Assembly (NCBI GenBank): GCA_028386065.3
Contig: JAKUCV010002314.1
Location: forward strand, 63,143 to 127,142
Length of the DNA stretch: 64,000 nt
Origin: Turnera subulata
Lineage: Eukaryota; Streptophyta; Magnoliopsida; Malpighiales; Passifloraceae
Direction: 5' to 3'
Shown here: positions 47,458 through 60,337 of the stretch, in pieces
Layout: each line of letters opens with the position of its first letter
Position numbering within the stretch: position 1 is the first letter of the stretch
Position numbers and translations under genes: made by a program
Notes under the pieces: model-generated
Told to the model about the DNA's origin: nothing
The model's database searches: none
Seen by the model: the letters and a program-made list of their open reading frames with translations, nothing else

Positions 47458-50400
47458 ATTGTCGCATAGCTCAACAAAAGGTTGATGCTTGATGGCGATA
47501 ATTATAAAAAATGGAATTTAGAATTCCAATATGTGCTGGTAGAGCAAAAGTGCTCTTGTGATCATCAATATTGTCATGAAAGTTGAAGACAGATCAGTGC
47601 GGCAAACCATACAATGCAAAGTACTGTTGTAACAAAAGTGTTACAATGATGACCAAAAAGGGTCATTTTCCAATGATGAAATTGGATAGTACGATGTGGT
47701 ACTTTACTTTGCATGAGCTAGCAAACTTTGTGTTTGTACACATTATATTGTATGGAGATGCACTACCTAATCAGCGTTAAGTCTCACACGGAGATTAAAA
47801 GTTGACATGCAAGTGGCAACAATAAGGTGTTGCTTAAATACTCATATCATACAAGTTTGTCTTGTGTAACATATGAGAGGTAATCTTACATGATAGATGT
47901 CTTTTCTGACAGGTCTTGGTTTTAGTAACCATACATACTTTCATGAAAAAATTATAAAATTGATTCTGGTTCAATTTTATATGGCTTTAGTCTTATTATG
48001 GAATAATGCTAGATTTGGTCATACGGACCAACAGAGAATGCCAAGGTTAGCAAATAATGTTTGCTTCCTAGCATTATACAATTAGAATTGTCTACTTGTG
48101 AGTGTTATCTAGCTGATTATTGACCATCCGATAAAGTGAATGAAGCCAACTCTTCATTGTTATTCGTCCATCTGGACATCTGTGAGTCCATTTACGTTTG
48201 GACTAGGCATCAAGCATGTTATTCATCTTTTTTTTCTTCATTATGCCCAATTACATCTATTTAATTTTCTAATTTTTAGAGGCATTAAGTTGTTTCTAAA
48301 GCTATATGAGCTTCATAGAAAATTAACTAGATATGAAGATATAAGATCTTCATGCTAATTATGATTGTTTTGTCAATCCAATCAGTGGGTATTTGATGAA
48401 AGGGTATAGTGCATTTGTTGACTATTCCTAATAATCTATGACAAATGTGTTATAGAGTGACGTGATGGAATGCTTTTGTAATGGTTAAGTAAATGAGGGC
48501 ACAAACTTTATTACCACATGGGTAATGTTTGCTTGCTGTCTATCTACTTAACAGTATGCCTACATTGTTAGTTACAACTACTCTACATATGTTGTTGAGT
48601 AAAATGCTTCCCACCAAGTGTTTTAGTAACCTTGGAAATTATGCTACTTATAAACATTATTCCTCTCTACCTGGCAAGATGTGCCTTGAGAGGAAGACAA
48701 GTGTCTTATGAGATACTTACTAACCTCAAAGGTTATATGTTTATAAGTCAACAGAACAGTGGGAGTGTAACTGAGTTTAAACCACCAGATGTCACATTCT
48801 TTGTGAATGAGTTTCCTAAGAAGGGTGAGGTAGGTTAAGGCCTATCTTTATTTGAGGAAGAGGATTAAGACGTGCAATGATTACTTTATTCGAGTGGGAG
48901 GATTTTTACAGATGATGAATTAGTTTCTCATCAATAAACTTCCTCATCATCAAGTCCGAATAAAAGTAATCTTGTTGTTCCAAGTGGGAGCGATAAAGAT
49001 AGATCTTGTTCTAAGTGGGAGCGAGATTAGCGTTTCAATCCTAGTGGGAGCTATGTTGTTCCAAATGGGAACAACATAAATGAATCACAATTAAGTGTGA
49101 TTCTCATAAAAGATTGTCATTGATGATTTGACATCAAAGATAGTGGGTCTTTTATGATATTCCTACATGATGAGCCTAGAAGAGGCTGCCTCAAAATCCT
49201 TCTAAAGAAAAAAAAGGACAAAGGCACTTGAGGAACAGATGGAGTCAATGAGAGTCAATAAAGTTTAAGAACTAGTTGATCTCATTGAAGGACATAATGC
49301 TATTGGGAACAAATGTGTTTTCATAAGCAAGCTTAAGGCTGGTGGCATAGTTGAGAAATTTAAGACTCAACTAATAGGTAAAAAGTACATCACAGAAAGA
49401 GATAGGTTACAAGAGTCAATCTCGATTTCTGTGAGTTTTACCTATATATGGACGTTTCTAGCTATTATTTCAAACTTAAACCTTGGATTACGTCAGACGG
49501 ATGTAATAATGCCTTTCTCAATGGAGATAGAATGAAACAGATTGTGTTTCATTAAAGAGGACCACAAACATACGGTTTGTAGACCTTAAAGTCTATATTG
49601 GTCTTCTAGTCCTGAAGGCATGTACCAAGTAAGTTTGTAATTTACATATAGTATGTACATGGCATACTTATAGCTAGAAATGATATGGAGTTTAATCAAC
49701 AAGGTAAAGAACCTAGTTGTCATCTCAATCGAGATAGATGATATGGATAATGATTGCATATAATCTTGAAATTAAGATTTCAACATATTGTTTCAAGAAA
49801 TTATTGTATTTCTCGTAAGAGAATTACATTAATAAAGATTTGGAATAATACAATATGCATCAAAGTAATCCTATCTAAACTCATATCAATAAATGCCATA
49901 CTTTGAGAAAACGTGTGTCCTAAGACTCCTGTGATGAATAAGCCAAGTTCCATAACGGAGCGCAAGCGGAAGTTTGTTGTACACTATGGTGTATGATAAA
50001 CTAGATATTGGTTAAGCAAATGGCTTAACAGATAGATGTCAATCTGACCTAGGCATAGCACATTACAAGCAGTTAAAAAGGATCATGGGATGTCTATAGA
50101 AGTCTGCTGATTATATTTTTGTCACCAAGTTAGGAAATGTCCTTCTTGGTTGAATACACAAGCCTTGATCATGGAAAAGATCTAGATGGTAGAAAAGTCT
50201 ACATCTAGATATATGCTCTTACTAAATGATGGCGCCATATCATAGAGTAGTAAGAAATGATTATGTGTATTCTTGACTGTGATTGAGGCTAAATATGTGG
50301 CTCTCGCTTCAGCAGTGTAAAAGTTATTTGGTTGAATAAATTCTTGGATTTGTGAGATGGATAATGCATAGAACACTGATCTAGTGTTAGTCGACTATGA

Positions 50401-50640
50401 TAGTGAGACTGCAATTTCCATTGCCAAGAATAGTTAGTTTCACCAAATAAGTAGACATCACATACAACTATGCAGATGGCATTGTTGTATGCAAGGTTGT
50501 GAATGTGAAGTATCTGTCTATAAGAGACAAGTGATTAGATGCACTGTTTAAGCCTTTACCTTGGGATGTGTTTGTGGAACACATTAGGTATTAAAATTGT
50601 GTAGGCTTAAGTACTTCATTTTATGCTTATTATTTTCCCA
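47458..50640 (+). pseudogene. Degenerate gag-pol of Copia-C
   Basis: Short in-frame pieces show the family: LMLDGDNYKKWNLEFQY (gag) near 47490-47540; ELVDLIEGHNAIGNKCVFIS and KLKAGGIVEKFKTQLIGKKY (start of RT) near 49270-49390; QTDVNNAFLNGD near 49495-49530; an RNase H-like FLTVIEAKYVALASAV near 50270-50320; and KPLPWDVFVEHIRYL near 50550-50590. Many stop codons and deletions; clearly not coding. Confidence 0.85.
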
Positions 50641-51710
50641 AAATTCACAACCTGTGTTTAATGTTCATGCTATCAAATAAGTTGATTTGCATACATACAT
50701 GTGGATGAATGTTATGTACATTCCTCATTTATTTTGTTTAAGAGTATGTCGAGTAGACACGAGGTTAGCCCTCTCACACGGGTAACCGCCTCCTTATCTT
50801 AGTGATAAGTGGAGATGAGACAGATTTTAAGCGAAATTATCAGACGGATAATTTGAGAGCTTGTGGCTTAAAATCATAAATGTCGACTATATAATGACAT
50901 AAGGTCATTTTTAATGGTGGAATACGTTCATCAAGTCTACTTAGTGGGCCAGATGCGAGTTCAAGTTGATGTGTAGATCGAGGAACTCAAATTTGGACAC
51001 ATATGGTGTCTAAATATCATCTGTACAGCATTCCATATGGGAATGACATACGCTCAACGGGAAAAGAGAAAATGTTGTAGCACATGTTTCATACCATGTG
51101 TGCGTTTTGTCGACCACGGGTTAGCTAGAGTGTGATCTCAACTTCTAGTTGTGTGAGACCTGGAGCTTCTATGATGGCTCTACCTTATGTACCCTCAGTA
51201 CTCCTATCAGAGACTTGAGATTCGGTTTGATGATCGCTATCTTAGTATGTTGCCTAAGGACCATGTACACAGATTCGGTCTGGCGAGACATGTCTAGAAA
51301 AGCGAGTTGGGCCGGGTCAAGGGAATCGTGAGAAGAGGAAGGTCATAGACAGAATCACATTAGCCTTGTATTCACCGGTGCACCAGTTATGACGTACGGT
51401 TATAATTGTGAATACATTGCGTTGTACTGCATTGCATTACGTTGCATTGCATCACGTTTTGATAGAGGAGATCATATGGATGATTCCTAATGTGATTCAG
51501 ATGATCTAGGGCACTTGCATACTTTTTGATCTACTTGCAGGTACTTTCTCGACGAGAGGCTATATATCCCTAACAGGTGTATAGCATTTTGCTCTCATAG
51601 TATGCCGGTCGCACTGTTCTATTTCCTTGTATGACTATTGTTGTTGTGGCAAGAATGAGTTTCTTGCAAATTGGTGTTTTGAGCACTCTCACTTATGTGT
51701 GAGTGGGAGA

Positions 51711-52065
51711 TGTTGGGTTATATAGGTTATGGGGCCCACTAGAGGTGGTGAGGCCCACTGGATCCACCCATAAGTTGGGTGCTCATATGTAACCCTAATA
51801 TACCTCCTATATATACTTATTATTCTTTGGCATAAGGGCTAAGAATAGAATATACAAGGGTGGCTAGGTTACACCCACACACACCTAACACACAGCTCTA
51901 GAAGAGAGGTTTAGGCAGTGGAAACTATGGAGTTGATCCGACACACTGTGACAACCCTACACGACCGGTAGATGAAGACCTGGACTCCAAGATCTTCCAC
52001 TTCCGCTGCAAGGACATCAAGTAGGTGTCCTAATTTACTTTATTCAGGATATATGTTATCCTTCA
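51711..52065 (+). repeat. 3' LTR of Copia-C
   Basis: 355 bp, identical to 44552-44906 except for one A/G difference near the start (ttatgaggccc against ttatggggccc). Confidence 0.95.
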
Positions 52066-52070
52066 TTTCA

Positions 52071-52392
52071 CTTGTTGAAACCAGATTACAAATCTCAAAT
52101 ATATAGGCCATGTTCCAGCTTGCGGCAGCAACTTGTAGCCCCATACCTTCAACCCATACTACTAGTGCAGCATGAAGACCCATAATCCACTAAGCTGATC
52201 TTCTTGGTTTGCTGACTACCAAGAATGATCAGATAACAAAGAGAACAGTACAATAATAAAAAGACACACACAACTTGCACACTTCTCCTAACACACTTAA
52301 GTTGATGGGACCAACCACACAGCTTGATTATTCTCCACTAACTCCACTAATAACTTGATCACACTAATGCAGCTTGATCACATAATCTAACA
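52071..52392 (-). repeat. 3' LTR of Copia-B, second part
   Basis: Continues the LTR interrupted at 44551; it ends tctaaca at 52392 and is followed by the purine tract and the end of the gag-pol frame. Confidence 0.92.
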
Positions 52393-55300
52393 CTCCCCCT
52401 TGACCAAACTGCTCTTCATATTCAACATGTTCTTCAACAAATCAAACCTGTTCTTGGGCAAAGGCTTTATGAACAGGTTTGCCAATTGCTTTTCGGAGGA
52501 GTAGAATAAAACTTGAACTTCTCCTTCACTTTCAGCTTCTCGAATCACATGGAATCTGATTTTGAAGTGCTTTGTCCTACCATGATCAATTGGATTATTA
52601 ATCATAGCTATAGTGGACTGATTGTCGCAGAATAGCTCCATAGGTTCTTCTTGCTCCATCTTCAAGTCAAACATGATCTTTCTGAACCAAACTACTTAAT
52701 TTACAGTTGAAGCAGCAGCAAGGTACTCTGCTTCAGCTGTGGATTGAGCAACAACAGTTTGTTTCTTGGAACACCACGAAAATGCATTTGAACCAAACAA
52801 GAAAACATAACCTGTTGTGCTTTTCATGTCATCTACACTTCCTGCCCAATCATTGCCACTATATGCCTTCAATTTTGCATCTTTGGATGAGCTGTAATGT
52901 AGACCAAGATCAGTAGTGCCTTTAACATACCTTAGCACTCTCTTCATGACAGCAGCATGACTCTTCTTGGGGGCATTGAGAAACCTTGATAGTAAATTTG
53001 TTACAAATAGTAGATCAGGTTGAGTTGTTGTAAGGTACAGCAAGCTCCCTACACAGCTTCTGAGCACCCTAATTTCAGCATCTTCTTCATCTTCATTCTT
53101 TGCAAGCTTGGTGTTTTGAATTAATGGGGTTGCCACTGATTTGCAAGAGTCCACTTTGAATTTTTCCAGAATAGATTCAGCATATCTTTTCTGAGAGATC
53201 ATAATTCCTTCATTACCTTGCATCACCTCCATTCCGAGGAAGTAGTGCATCAATCCTAAGTCTGACATTTCAAACTCTTTCTTCATTTCAGTCTTGAAAG
53301 TGAAATTTTGTCATGATCTGCTCCGGTGATTAGCATATCATCAATATAGATGGAGACTATGATCAAATCATCACATGAGCTGCCTTTCACATAAAATGTT
53401 GCTTCACTTTCACTTCTTTTAAATCCTTGATGAACCAAGTGACTATCCATGCGACTATACCAAGCTCTTGGAGCCTGTTTTAGTCCATAGGGAGCTTTCT
53501 TCAACCTCTAAACATGATCTTCTTTGCCCTCCACAATGAAGCCTTTAGGTTGCTCAATATAGACTTCTTCTTCTAGAATTCCATTTAGAAATGAGACTTT
53601 ACATCTAAGTGGAATACCTTCCAATTTTTTTGAGATGCAATGGCTAAGAGCAATCTGATTATGTCAAGGCGTGCTACTGGAGCAAATGTTTCAAGATAGT
53701 CTAGGCCATATTGTTGTGCATAGCCTTTAACTACAAGCCTTGCTTTGAACTTGGAAATGGTGCCATCAGGATTCATTTTTGTGCGAAACACCCATTTGAC
53801 TCCAATTATCTTCTGATTTCCAGGTCTTGCAACCAATTCCCAAGTTTCATTCTTATTGATCATGCCAATTTCTTCCTCCATAGCCCTTATCCAATGCTCT
53901 TGATTTGCTGCCTCTTCATAACAATGTGGTTTTGTTTCTATAAAAATACACCTCTCATATACATTAGCAAGTGATCTAACCTTCATTGGAGGTATATCTG
54001 AATCATAGTCCTCTTCATTTAGAGGATGATCTTCTTGTTCTTCAGCTGCATCACCAGGACTGTTCTTTATTACCTTCTTTTCTTTCCAATTCCAATAAGC
54101 TTCTTTATCCACTTTGACATCTCTTGTTATCACCACCTTCTCATTGTCAACCATGAACACCCTGTAGCCTTTGGATTGACTACTGTATCCCAACAATATG
54201 CCTCTTTCAGCTTTGAAGTCCAGCTTCTTTCTCTTTTCTTCTGGAACATGGACATAGCAAAGAGAACCAAATACTTTCAAATGCTTCACAGTTGGTTTCT
54301 TTCCAGACCAAGCTTCTATAGGAGTCATTCCTTCAACTGATTTTGTTGGAAACCTATTGATGAGATACAAGGGGTGTAGGTAGCTTCTGCCAAAAAAATT
54401 TGAGGAAGTTTCTTTTCTGCTAGCATGCTCCTTGCCATCTCCATCACGGTTCTGTTCTTCCTCTCTACCACTCCATTTTGCTGAGGGGAATATGGTACTG
54501 TCAATTGATGAAGAATGCCATTTGAGTTGCAGAACTCTTCAAACATATTTGACATGAACTCTCCCCCTCTATCTGATCTCAGCTTCTTCAAGCTATGATT
54601 GCTTTGTGTTTCTGCCATGCCTTTAAATTTCTTGAATACTTCCAGAGTTGCCAACTTATTCTTCCGGAAGTAAATCCATGTCATGCGTGTTAGATCATCA
54701 ATAGCATGAAATAGATATTACCACTCAAAGAAGGTGTGTGCATTGGACCATAAAGGTCGGTGTGCACCAGCTCCAGCTTCTCTAAGGCTCTTCCTTCTGC
54801 TGCAGCCGGAAATGACTCTCTATGCATCTTTCCCAATTGGCAGGGCTCACAAATTTCTCCAGGAACTTGTATTGGTGGCAAATCCCTGACATACAATCCT
54901 TTTGTGCAGCAAGTTTCAAACAATGCAAGCTAGCATGGCCATCTCTTCTATGCCACAAGCTACTTTTATCTACCTCACATTCATTTACCATCTCATTTTG
55001 CATGATCAAGTTCACAGGAAATGCTTTGTTCTTCATTTTTGTTTTGCAAACAGGTTTGCCTTTCACAGAGATCACACAATAATCATCTTCAAAGTTTACT
55101 GTGTATCCGTTTTTAGTGATTTGAGGCACACTCAAAAGATTGTACTTCAATCCAGGAATGAGCAAAACATCTTTAATGAATTTACTAACTCCATTATAGT
55201 TCATAGAGACAGTACCTCTTCCTTTGGATTTGAGAATGACACCATCAGTAGTTTTGACTTCCACACAGATTGACTTGTCCAAGTCCAAGAACCATTTTGA

Positions 55301-56349
55301 ATTTCCAGTCATGTGACTGGTGCAGCCACTGTCAATGTACCAAACACCATTTTCTTGCTTTTCTGAACTTTCACTTGCCATGAACATGAACTCCTCTTGA
55401 TTTTCTTCGGCTAGTTTAGCTTGATGTTGAGTCTAAATTTGTTGTTGTTGTTGGACTTGATTTTCTCCATTTTGTTTTGCTTTGCAAAAACGTTCAATGT
55501 GCCCAATTTTGTGACAAAAATTGCACTTCTTGTTCTTCCAGCACCTTTGCTTCAAATGGTTTGTCTTTCCACAGAATTTGCAAGGTGAAAACACTGTTTG
55601 TGAACTTGAGACCTCCTTCTGGTGCTTGTATGTACTTTTCTCCGGTTTTTGTTTAACTTCAAATTTGTTGTTGACATTTTTCTGCTTAGTTTGGAAAGCT
55701 TTTTCGATCCCAGCTTCAACTCTTCTCATATTCCTCTGCTCATGAGCTTCTAATTTGCCAATGAGTTCAGGAACTGACATCTCAGTGATGTCTCTTGATT
55801 CTTCAATGGCAGCTACTTTAGCTTTAAATTTATCTACAATCGTGTTGAGAATCTTTTCAACTACTCTTACCTCAGGGATCACTTCTCCATATAGCCTGAT
55901 TTTGTTGACGATGCCTTGAGCTTGGAAGCATACTCCCTAATGGTTTCAGTTTCAGACATCTTTAACATTTCAAAGTCTCTTCTCAACGATTACATCCTTA
56001 TTTGCCTTGTTTCTTTTGACCCTCTGAACTACTTTTCAAGAATGTCCCATGCTTCTTTGACTGTTGTAGCCCCAACAATCAAAGGAAAAATCTTCTCTGA
56101 AACCAAAGAGAACATAAATGAAATTGCAGTATTATATTTCTGCAATCGTTCATTGTATGTTCTCAATTGATTTACAGACATTTCTTCAATGTCCTCTTCT
56201 TTAGTAAAACCTTCTTCAATTAAAAACCACAAACCATTAGCTACAAGGAAGGATTTCATCCTTATAGCCCAATTGTTGTAGTTCTCTCCATCAAAAATAG
56301 GTGGTAGGGGTAATGATGAGGTAGTTCTATTTTCTGGTTGTGTGTTCAT
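52387..56349 (-). pseudogene. gag-pol of Copia-B, many frameshifts
   Basis: Begins at ATG 56349 (MNTQPENRTTSS) and ends SSLVKGEC followed by TAG in the LTR at 52387, as in Copia-A. Pieces in order: gag to about 55433 with CKFCGKTNHLKQRC and CNFCHKIGHIERFC knuckles, protease YIDSGCTSHMTG, integrase around 54330-54920, linker and RT 53585-54370, YIDDMLITG at about 53320-53340, RNase H 52387-53286. At least six frame breaks or stops separate the pieces, so it is older or less constrained than Copia-A. Confidence 0.9.
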
Positions 56350-56446
56350 TTTGAAGTTTGGTGTTTGGAAGGTGTTTGGGGCTAATTTGTTGTGGTTTCA
56401 ATGAATTAGAACAGGCCTGAAAGAAGGAACCTGCTCCGCTACCAAT

Positions 56447-57309
56447 TGTTGGCTTTTCTTTCTTCAATCAATTTTGACAGAGCTCAAGAACATCGATGTT
56501 GAACTCAAAACATCGATGTTTTCAGAATCTGGAACTCCAAATAATCTGACAGTGCACTTAGAACATCGATGTTTAATTTAGAACATCAATGTTGAAATGC
56601 TACTGGTCATCAAAATAATTCTGCCGAATGCTTTGAACATCGATGTTTGGTTTAAACATCGATGTTGAAATGCTACTGGAACTTTGATTAAATTGGCAGA
56701 ATGTTTTCAGCATCGATGTTGGAACAAGAACATCGATGTTTCTTCACACTGGAACTTCAAACAATTTGGGCAGTAGTTTTGAACATCGACGTTGTGGCTA
56801 GAACATCGATGTTTTCTAGGAAATTCTGGAAAATTTCCAGAAAACTGCAGAAACCAAGAAGCTGGTTTTCTTGGTTACTGTTTCATTAATTTTCTCTCAG
56901 TTCACTCAATCTCTTGGCTTAAACACTTAATGAACAAGTCAAGGAACACTTAATGAAGTGAAACACACTCAATTCACTCTTATTTCACTTGTTGAAACCA
57001 GATTACAAATCTCAAATATATAGGCCATGTTCCAGCTTGATGCAGCAACTTGCAGTCCCATACCTTCAACCCATACTACTAGTGCAGCATGGAGACCCAT
57101 AATCCACTAAGCTGATCTTCTTAGTTTGCTAACTACCAAGAATGATCAGATAACAAAGAGAACATTACAATAACAAAAAGACACACACAACTTGCACACT
57201 TTTCCTAACGCACTTAAGTTGATGGGACCAACCACACAGCTTGATTATTCTCCACTAACTCCACTAAAAACTTGATCACACTAATGCAGCTTGATCACAT
57301 AATCTAACA
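56447..57309 (-). repeat. 5' LTR of Copia-B
   Basis: 863 bp. Ten copies or near-copies of AACATCGATGTT start at 56489, 56509, 56562, 56582, 56636, 56655, 56709, 56729, 56782 and 56802: five pairs, four of them 20 bp and one 19 bp start to start. Confidence 0.93.
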
Positions 57310-58190
57310 GGTAGTACGTAAGATCTGACCATGCAACCTTTGCCTTGCGAGCATTAGTTGAAGTTCCTGACCATGGGAATGATGAACATAGCCTCTCACC
57401 TTCTTTTAAAAACTTTGTAGTTGGAATGAATATGCTAGTCCAGTTGTTTTGAATGCCAAATAAAACAAACATGACCACCTAGAGTTTGCCGGAAAACGAG
57501 AGCTATTTTGCACTCCATGAGTTGATTCGAGCAAGAATCTTGGTGATCAGAGGCTAACAGTAGGCGTAGGAGAGCCGGTCGGAAATCAGAAGAACATCAA
57601 GGTATCGGACAGGAAGTGCACCCAATTTAAACCTTCAAATTTGAATGAACCACGACTCTAAAGGATCAGGGATACTTGCTGAAAAGATTTCGCTTTTTGA
57701 GGGGTTGAATTTGAGTTCGAAAAGGAGATAAAACTCCTGAAATAGTGTTGTAATAATAGTAGCCGCCTGAAGACTTCTATCCGAGGAAATCATAAGGTCA
57801 TCAACAAAGCAAAGGTGGGTGAGTTGTATTTTGGAGCATTTTAGATGATAGGGTAAAGACTTATCATTTGTAGCTTTAGTAGGTAGACAAGAGAGTACCT
57901 CCATTGCGACGACAAAGAGGTAAGGCCGGTAGTAGCCTAGGGGGCTGAGGGTGGCCATGGCTCCCCTAAAATTTTAATTTTTTCATATAAGTCCTATTGC
58001 TATTTTTATTTTGGTCCTTCCTAAATTTTATTTTTTCACATAAGTCCTTATTTTTACGGAAAAAAATTTATATTGGCTCCTTTAAAAATTTTGTCTAGCT
58101 TCGCCACTAGGTATGGCCAAAGAAGATCACCATGCTCATTGCCTTTATCCCCTTGAAAGTAACCATATAAAGCGCCATTAACCAAGCATA
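57310..58190 (-). pseudogene. LINE ORF2, RT portion
   Basis: Minus-strand reading gives INGALYGYFQGDKG, an interruption, then YLFVVAMEVLS, LTHLCFVDDLMI (F-x-DD catalytic box), FNPSKSEIFSAS, LPVRYLDVLLISDRLSYAYC and SFPWSGTSTNARKAKVAWSD, all in the order of a plant L1-type LINE. Copia-B cuts it at 57309; the continuation is at 44039 downward. Frameshifts and stops are present. The 5' end is truncated near 58190. Confidence 0.85.
57958..58115. mobile_element. Small AT-rich insertion within the LINE
   Basis: About 158 bp (atggctcccctaaaatttta ... gtctagcttcgccactag) interrupts the LINE frame between the QGDKG segment and the PYLF segment. Both ends carry a 'ggcca'-type sequence, which might be the target duplication. 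The wording is common in plant repeats, but I cannot assign a superfamily. Confidence 0.5.
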
Positions 58191-59344
58191 AATGAATGGA
58201 ATACATTTTTGTATAATTGTATTTCATTCATTTATATATCTATACCTTTTTTTTTAACTGTTATATAACTATACGGTTTTATTTGATTCGATCATATACA
58301 TTGCCAAACCATGACCTAGTATGTAAGGCACTAATGTAACATAAACATAAACATGGCATGAAAACACGTGAATTCCAAATAGAATCCGCATCTTTGACGT
58401 AAAACCTACTACTTTTGTCCATTGTTTTGATTTTTGTGTTTTTTTTTAATTTTAAAATCTTTAATTCTTGATAATAAATTTGAATATAACCTTTTAAGAA
58501 AACAAAAACAATGAGTTGTTTTAATAAAAATCACAATTTGTAAGAAACGTACCCAACTTAATTAGGTTTCCTTTTTCAATTCCGGAGTTTGGATTGATTC
58601 GGATTTAAATCCCATAAAGGAAGACCTAATATATCTGGATTGGGTATATATTTTACAAAATATGATTGATGGTGGATTGAACATTTACTATCTTTCCAAT
58701 ATTTTTTAAAAGGACATATATTTTGATTTATTTTACAGAATAAAATATTTCAAAAAAAAAAAGAAATTTCAATTTTTTTTAGAGAAAAAGTTAATGCGTC
58801 CTAAATGAAACACCTGGTTCCTACAGTATAACTATTTATTTTCATGCAATGTATATGCCACATGTGCGCCAAATAAACGATGCCAATCCAATAGAAACCG
58901 AATCCAAAACATTTTGTTGATTAATTGCCAACAATAAATACATTGTTTATGATAAAACAAAATGGAATAAGATTTTCATTGCTGTTCCCATCCCCGTTAT
59001 TCACATTCCCATTCTTTCTAAGCAAACACAGTCAAAGGAGAGTGCTTGGTAGAGATAAGAACAATCATTTTGGTGGGGATCTTAAATCTGGTCTGGAGCA
59101 TTACTTACTTGTAGCTTTAAATGCATTCCCAGGTCTGCCAATGAAGTTGGCTAGCTAAGGCCACTATTAAAGGGTGCTGCCCTCCAACATGGCGCTCATG
59201 CCATCCTGCCTTGGAGAGGCTGAATTGTAATGATCTTATTTCAGTATCTAATATTACTGCCTTCGTTTACGACAAAGAGTATTTGATTCATTTACATACC
59301 TTTAATTATTTTTTTTTTTTACCCATTATATATCTATACTAATG
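58191..59344. other. Intergenic sequence
   Basis: AT-rich, no gene or transposon terminus recognised. Confidence 0.4.
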
Positions 59345-60007
59345 ACTAGAGCTTTCCACACCATCTCCAAATCAGCTCCACAGAAATTCTGGGCCATCCT
59401 CTAGCTAATGCTAGGTTAACTGATTCTTTTACTGCTAGTGCCTCCACCAAATTACAATTTACAGGAGAGGTACTTGTTTTTTTTTTTTTTTTATGCTAGG
59501 CGAGGTACTTGTTGTCTTGACACATATGCGCCATCCACCACCTACGTATCATGGTTTCTGCAGATGACTCCCAAACCAGTTGCCTTTCTTTCCTTCAGGA
59601 ACGCAGTTAACCTTGTAGGTGTTAGCATCCGGCCTTTCCCATATTGCAGAGCTCCTTTGTACAAATCTATTACATGCAGAAGCACTTCAATTACTCAGCA
59701 CAAGCTTATCATCCATCTCTCTTTGAATCTGCTCGCTTTTCCTTGTTCAATTCTGCTCCCTTCAAAAAAATTGTACTATTCCTCATCAGCCAGATCTGCC
59801 ATGAGATGTTTGCTGCAGCACTCTGGATTCTTCTTTCTTTCTTCTCAAAACCACTTCCCAACTCGCTCCACCACTTCGATAGAACGCCAAAGCTTTCCTG
59901 TTCCACCTTGTATCCCAAACAAGAACCAAACCAAACCGTTTTTGCATAGGGGCAGAAGAAGAACATGTGATCTGGCTACTCATTATCATCATTGTGTGCG
60001 ACAAATA
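59345..60007 (-). pseudogene. LINE 3' fragment (zinc-binding and RNase H domains)
   Basis: Minus-strand reading gives HMFFFCPYAKTVWFGSCLG (zf-RVT end), IWLMRNSTIF, then TYKVNCVPEGKKGNWFGSHL and, in another frame, EALAVKESVNLALARGW (RVT_3 RNase H). Broken by stops, by a poly-T insertion at 59479-59501, and at 60008 by a Helitron-like end. Confidence 0.7.
59467..59513 (-). mobile_element. Minimal poly-A retroinsertion with 12-bp target duplication
   Basis: gaggtacttgtt is duplicated at 59467-59478 and 59502-59513 around a 23-bp insert made of a T run plus atgctaggc. This looks like an insertion by LINE machinery of little more than a poly-A tail. Confidence 0.6.
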
Positions 60008-60337
60008 TCTATTATATATATTTTAAGCTGTATCTCTCACCAAGTTTTGACACAGAATTTTTGAAGTCTTGTTTTATTGCCATGTGGAGGCTTTAAGATC
60101 TTCCATTATTGACATGTGGAGGGTTGTAGGTGTAGTTTGATTGGCTATAATGACAAATATAATTATCCCAGACAAACCTGATCTATTATACTGTTTTAAA
60201 AAGAATTCCAATCACACCCAAATTGTTCAAAAGAAAATTCACACGCAAGATTGGTATTATGTATATTTATTATGATGTTATCTTTTAGTTTTAATAATTA
60301 TACTCTTATCAGGAAAGCTGATAAATCAAAACAAAAT

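Larger units (their letters stand above)
44552..52065 (+). mobile_element. Ty1/Copia retrotransposon Copia-C, nested in an LTR of Copia-B
   Basis: Two 355-bp LTRs (44552-44906, 51711-52065) differ at one position that I can see. Target duplication tttca at 44547-44551 and 52066-52070. The primer binding site TTGGTAGCGGAGCC follows the left LTR at 44907; a purine tract gtgagtgggaga precedes the right LTR. The interior has a 2.5-kb leader, a degenerate gag-pol and a 1-kb 3' region. Confidence 0.95.
44040..57309 (-). mobile_element. Ty1/Copia retrotransposon Copia-B, split by Copia-C
   Basis: The right LTR is 56447-57309 (863 bp). The left LTR is 44040-44551 plus 52071-52392, split by Copia-C. 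Target duplication ggtag at 44035-44039 and 57310-57314. The element reads on the minus strand, with a primer binding site starting TGGTAGCGGAGC inside the right LTR and a purine tract (aagggggag) beside the left LTR. It is a sister family of Copia-A: same gene order, similar LTR architecture. Confidence 0.93.
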
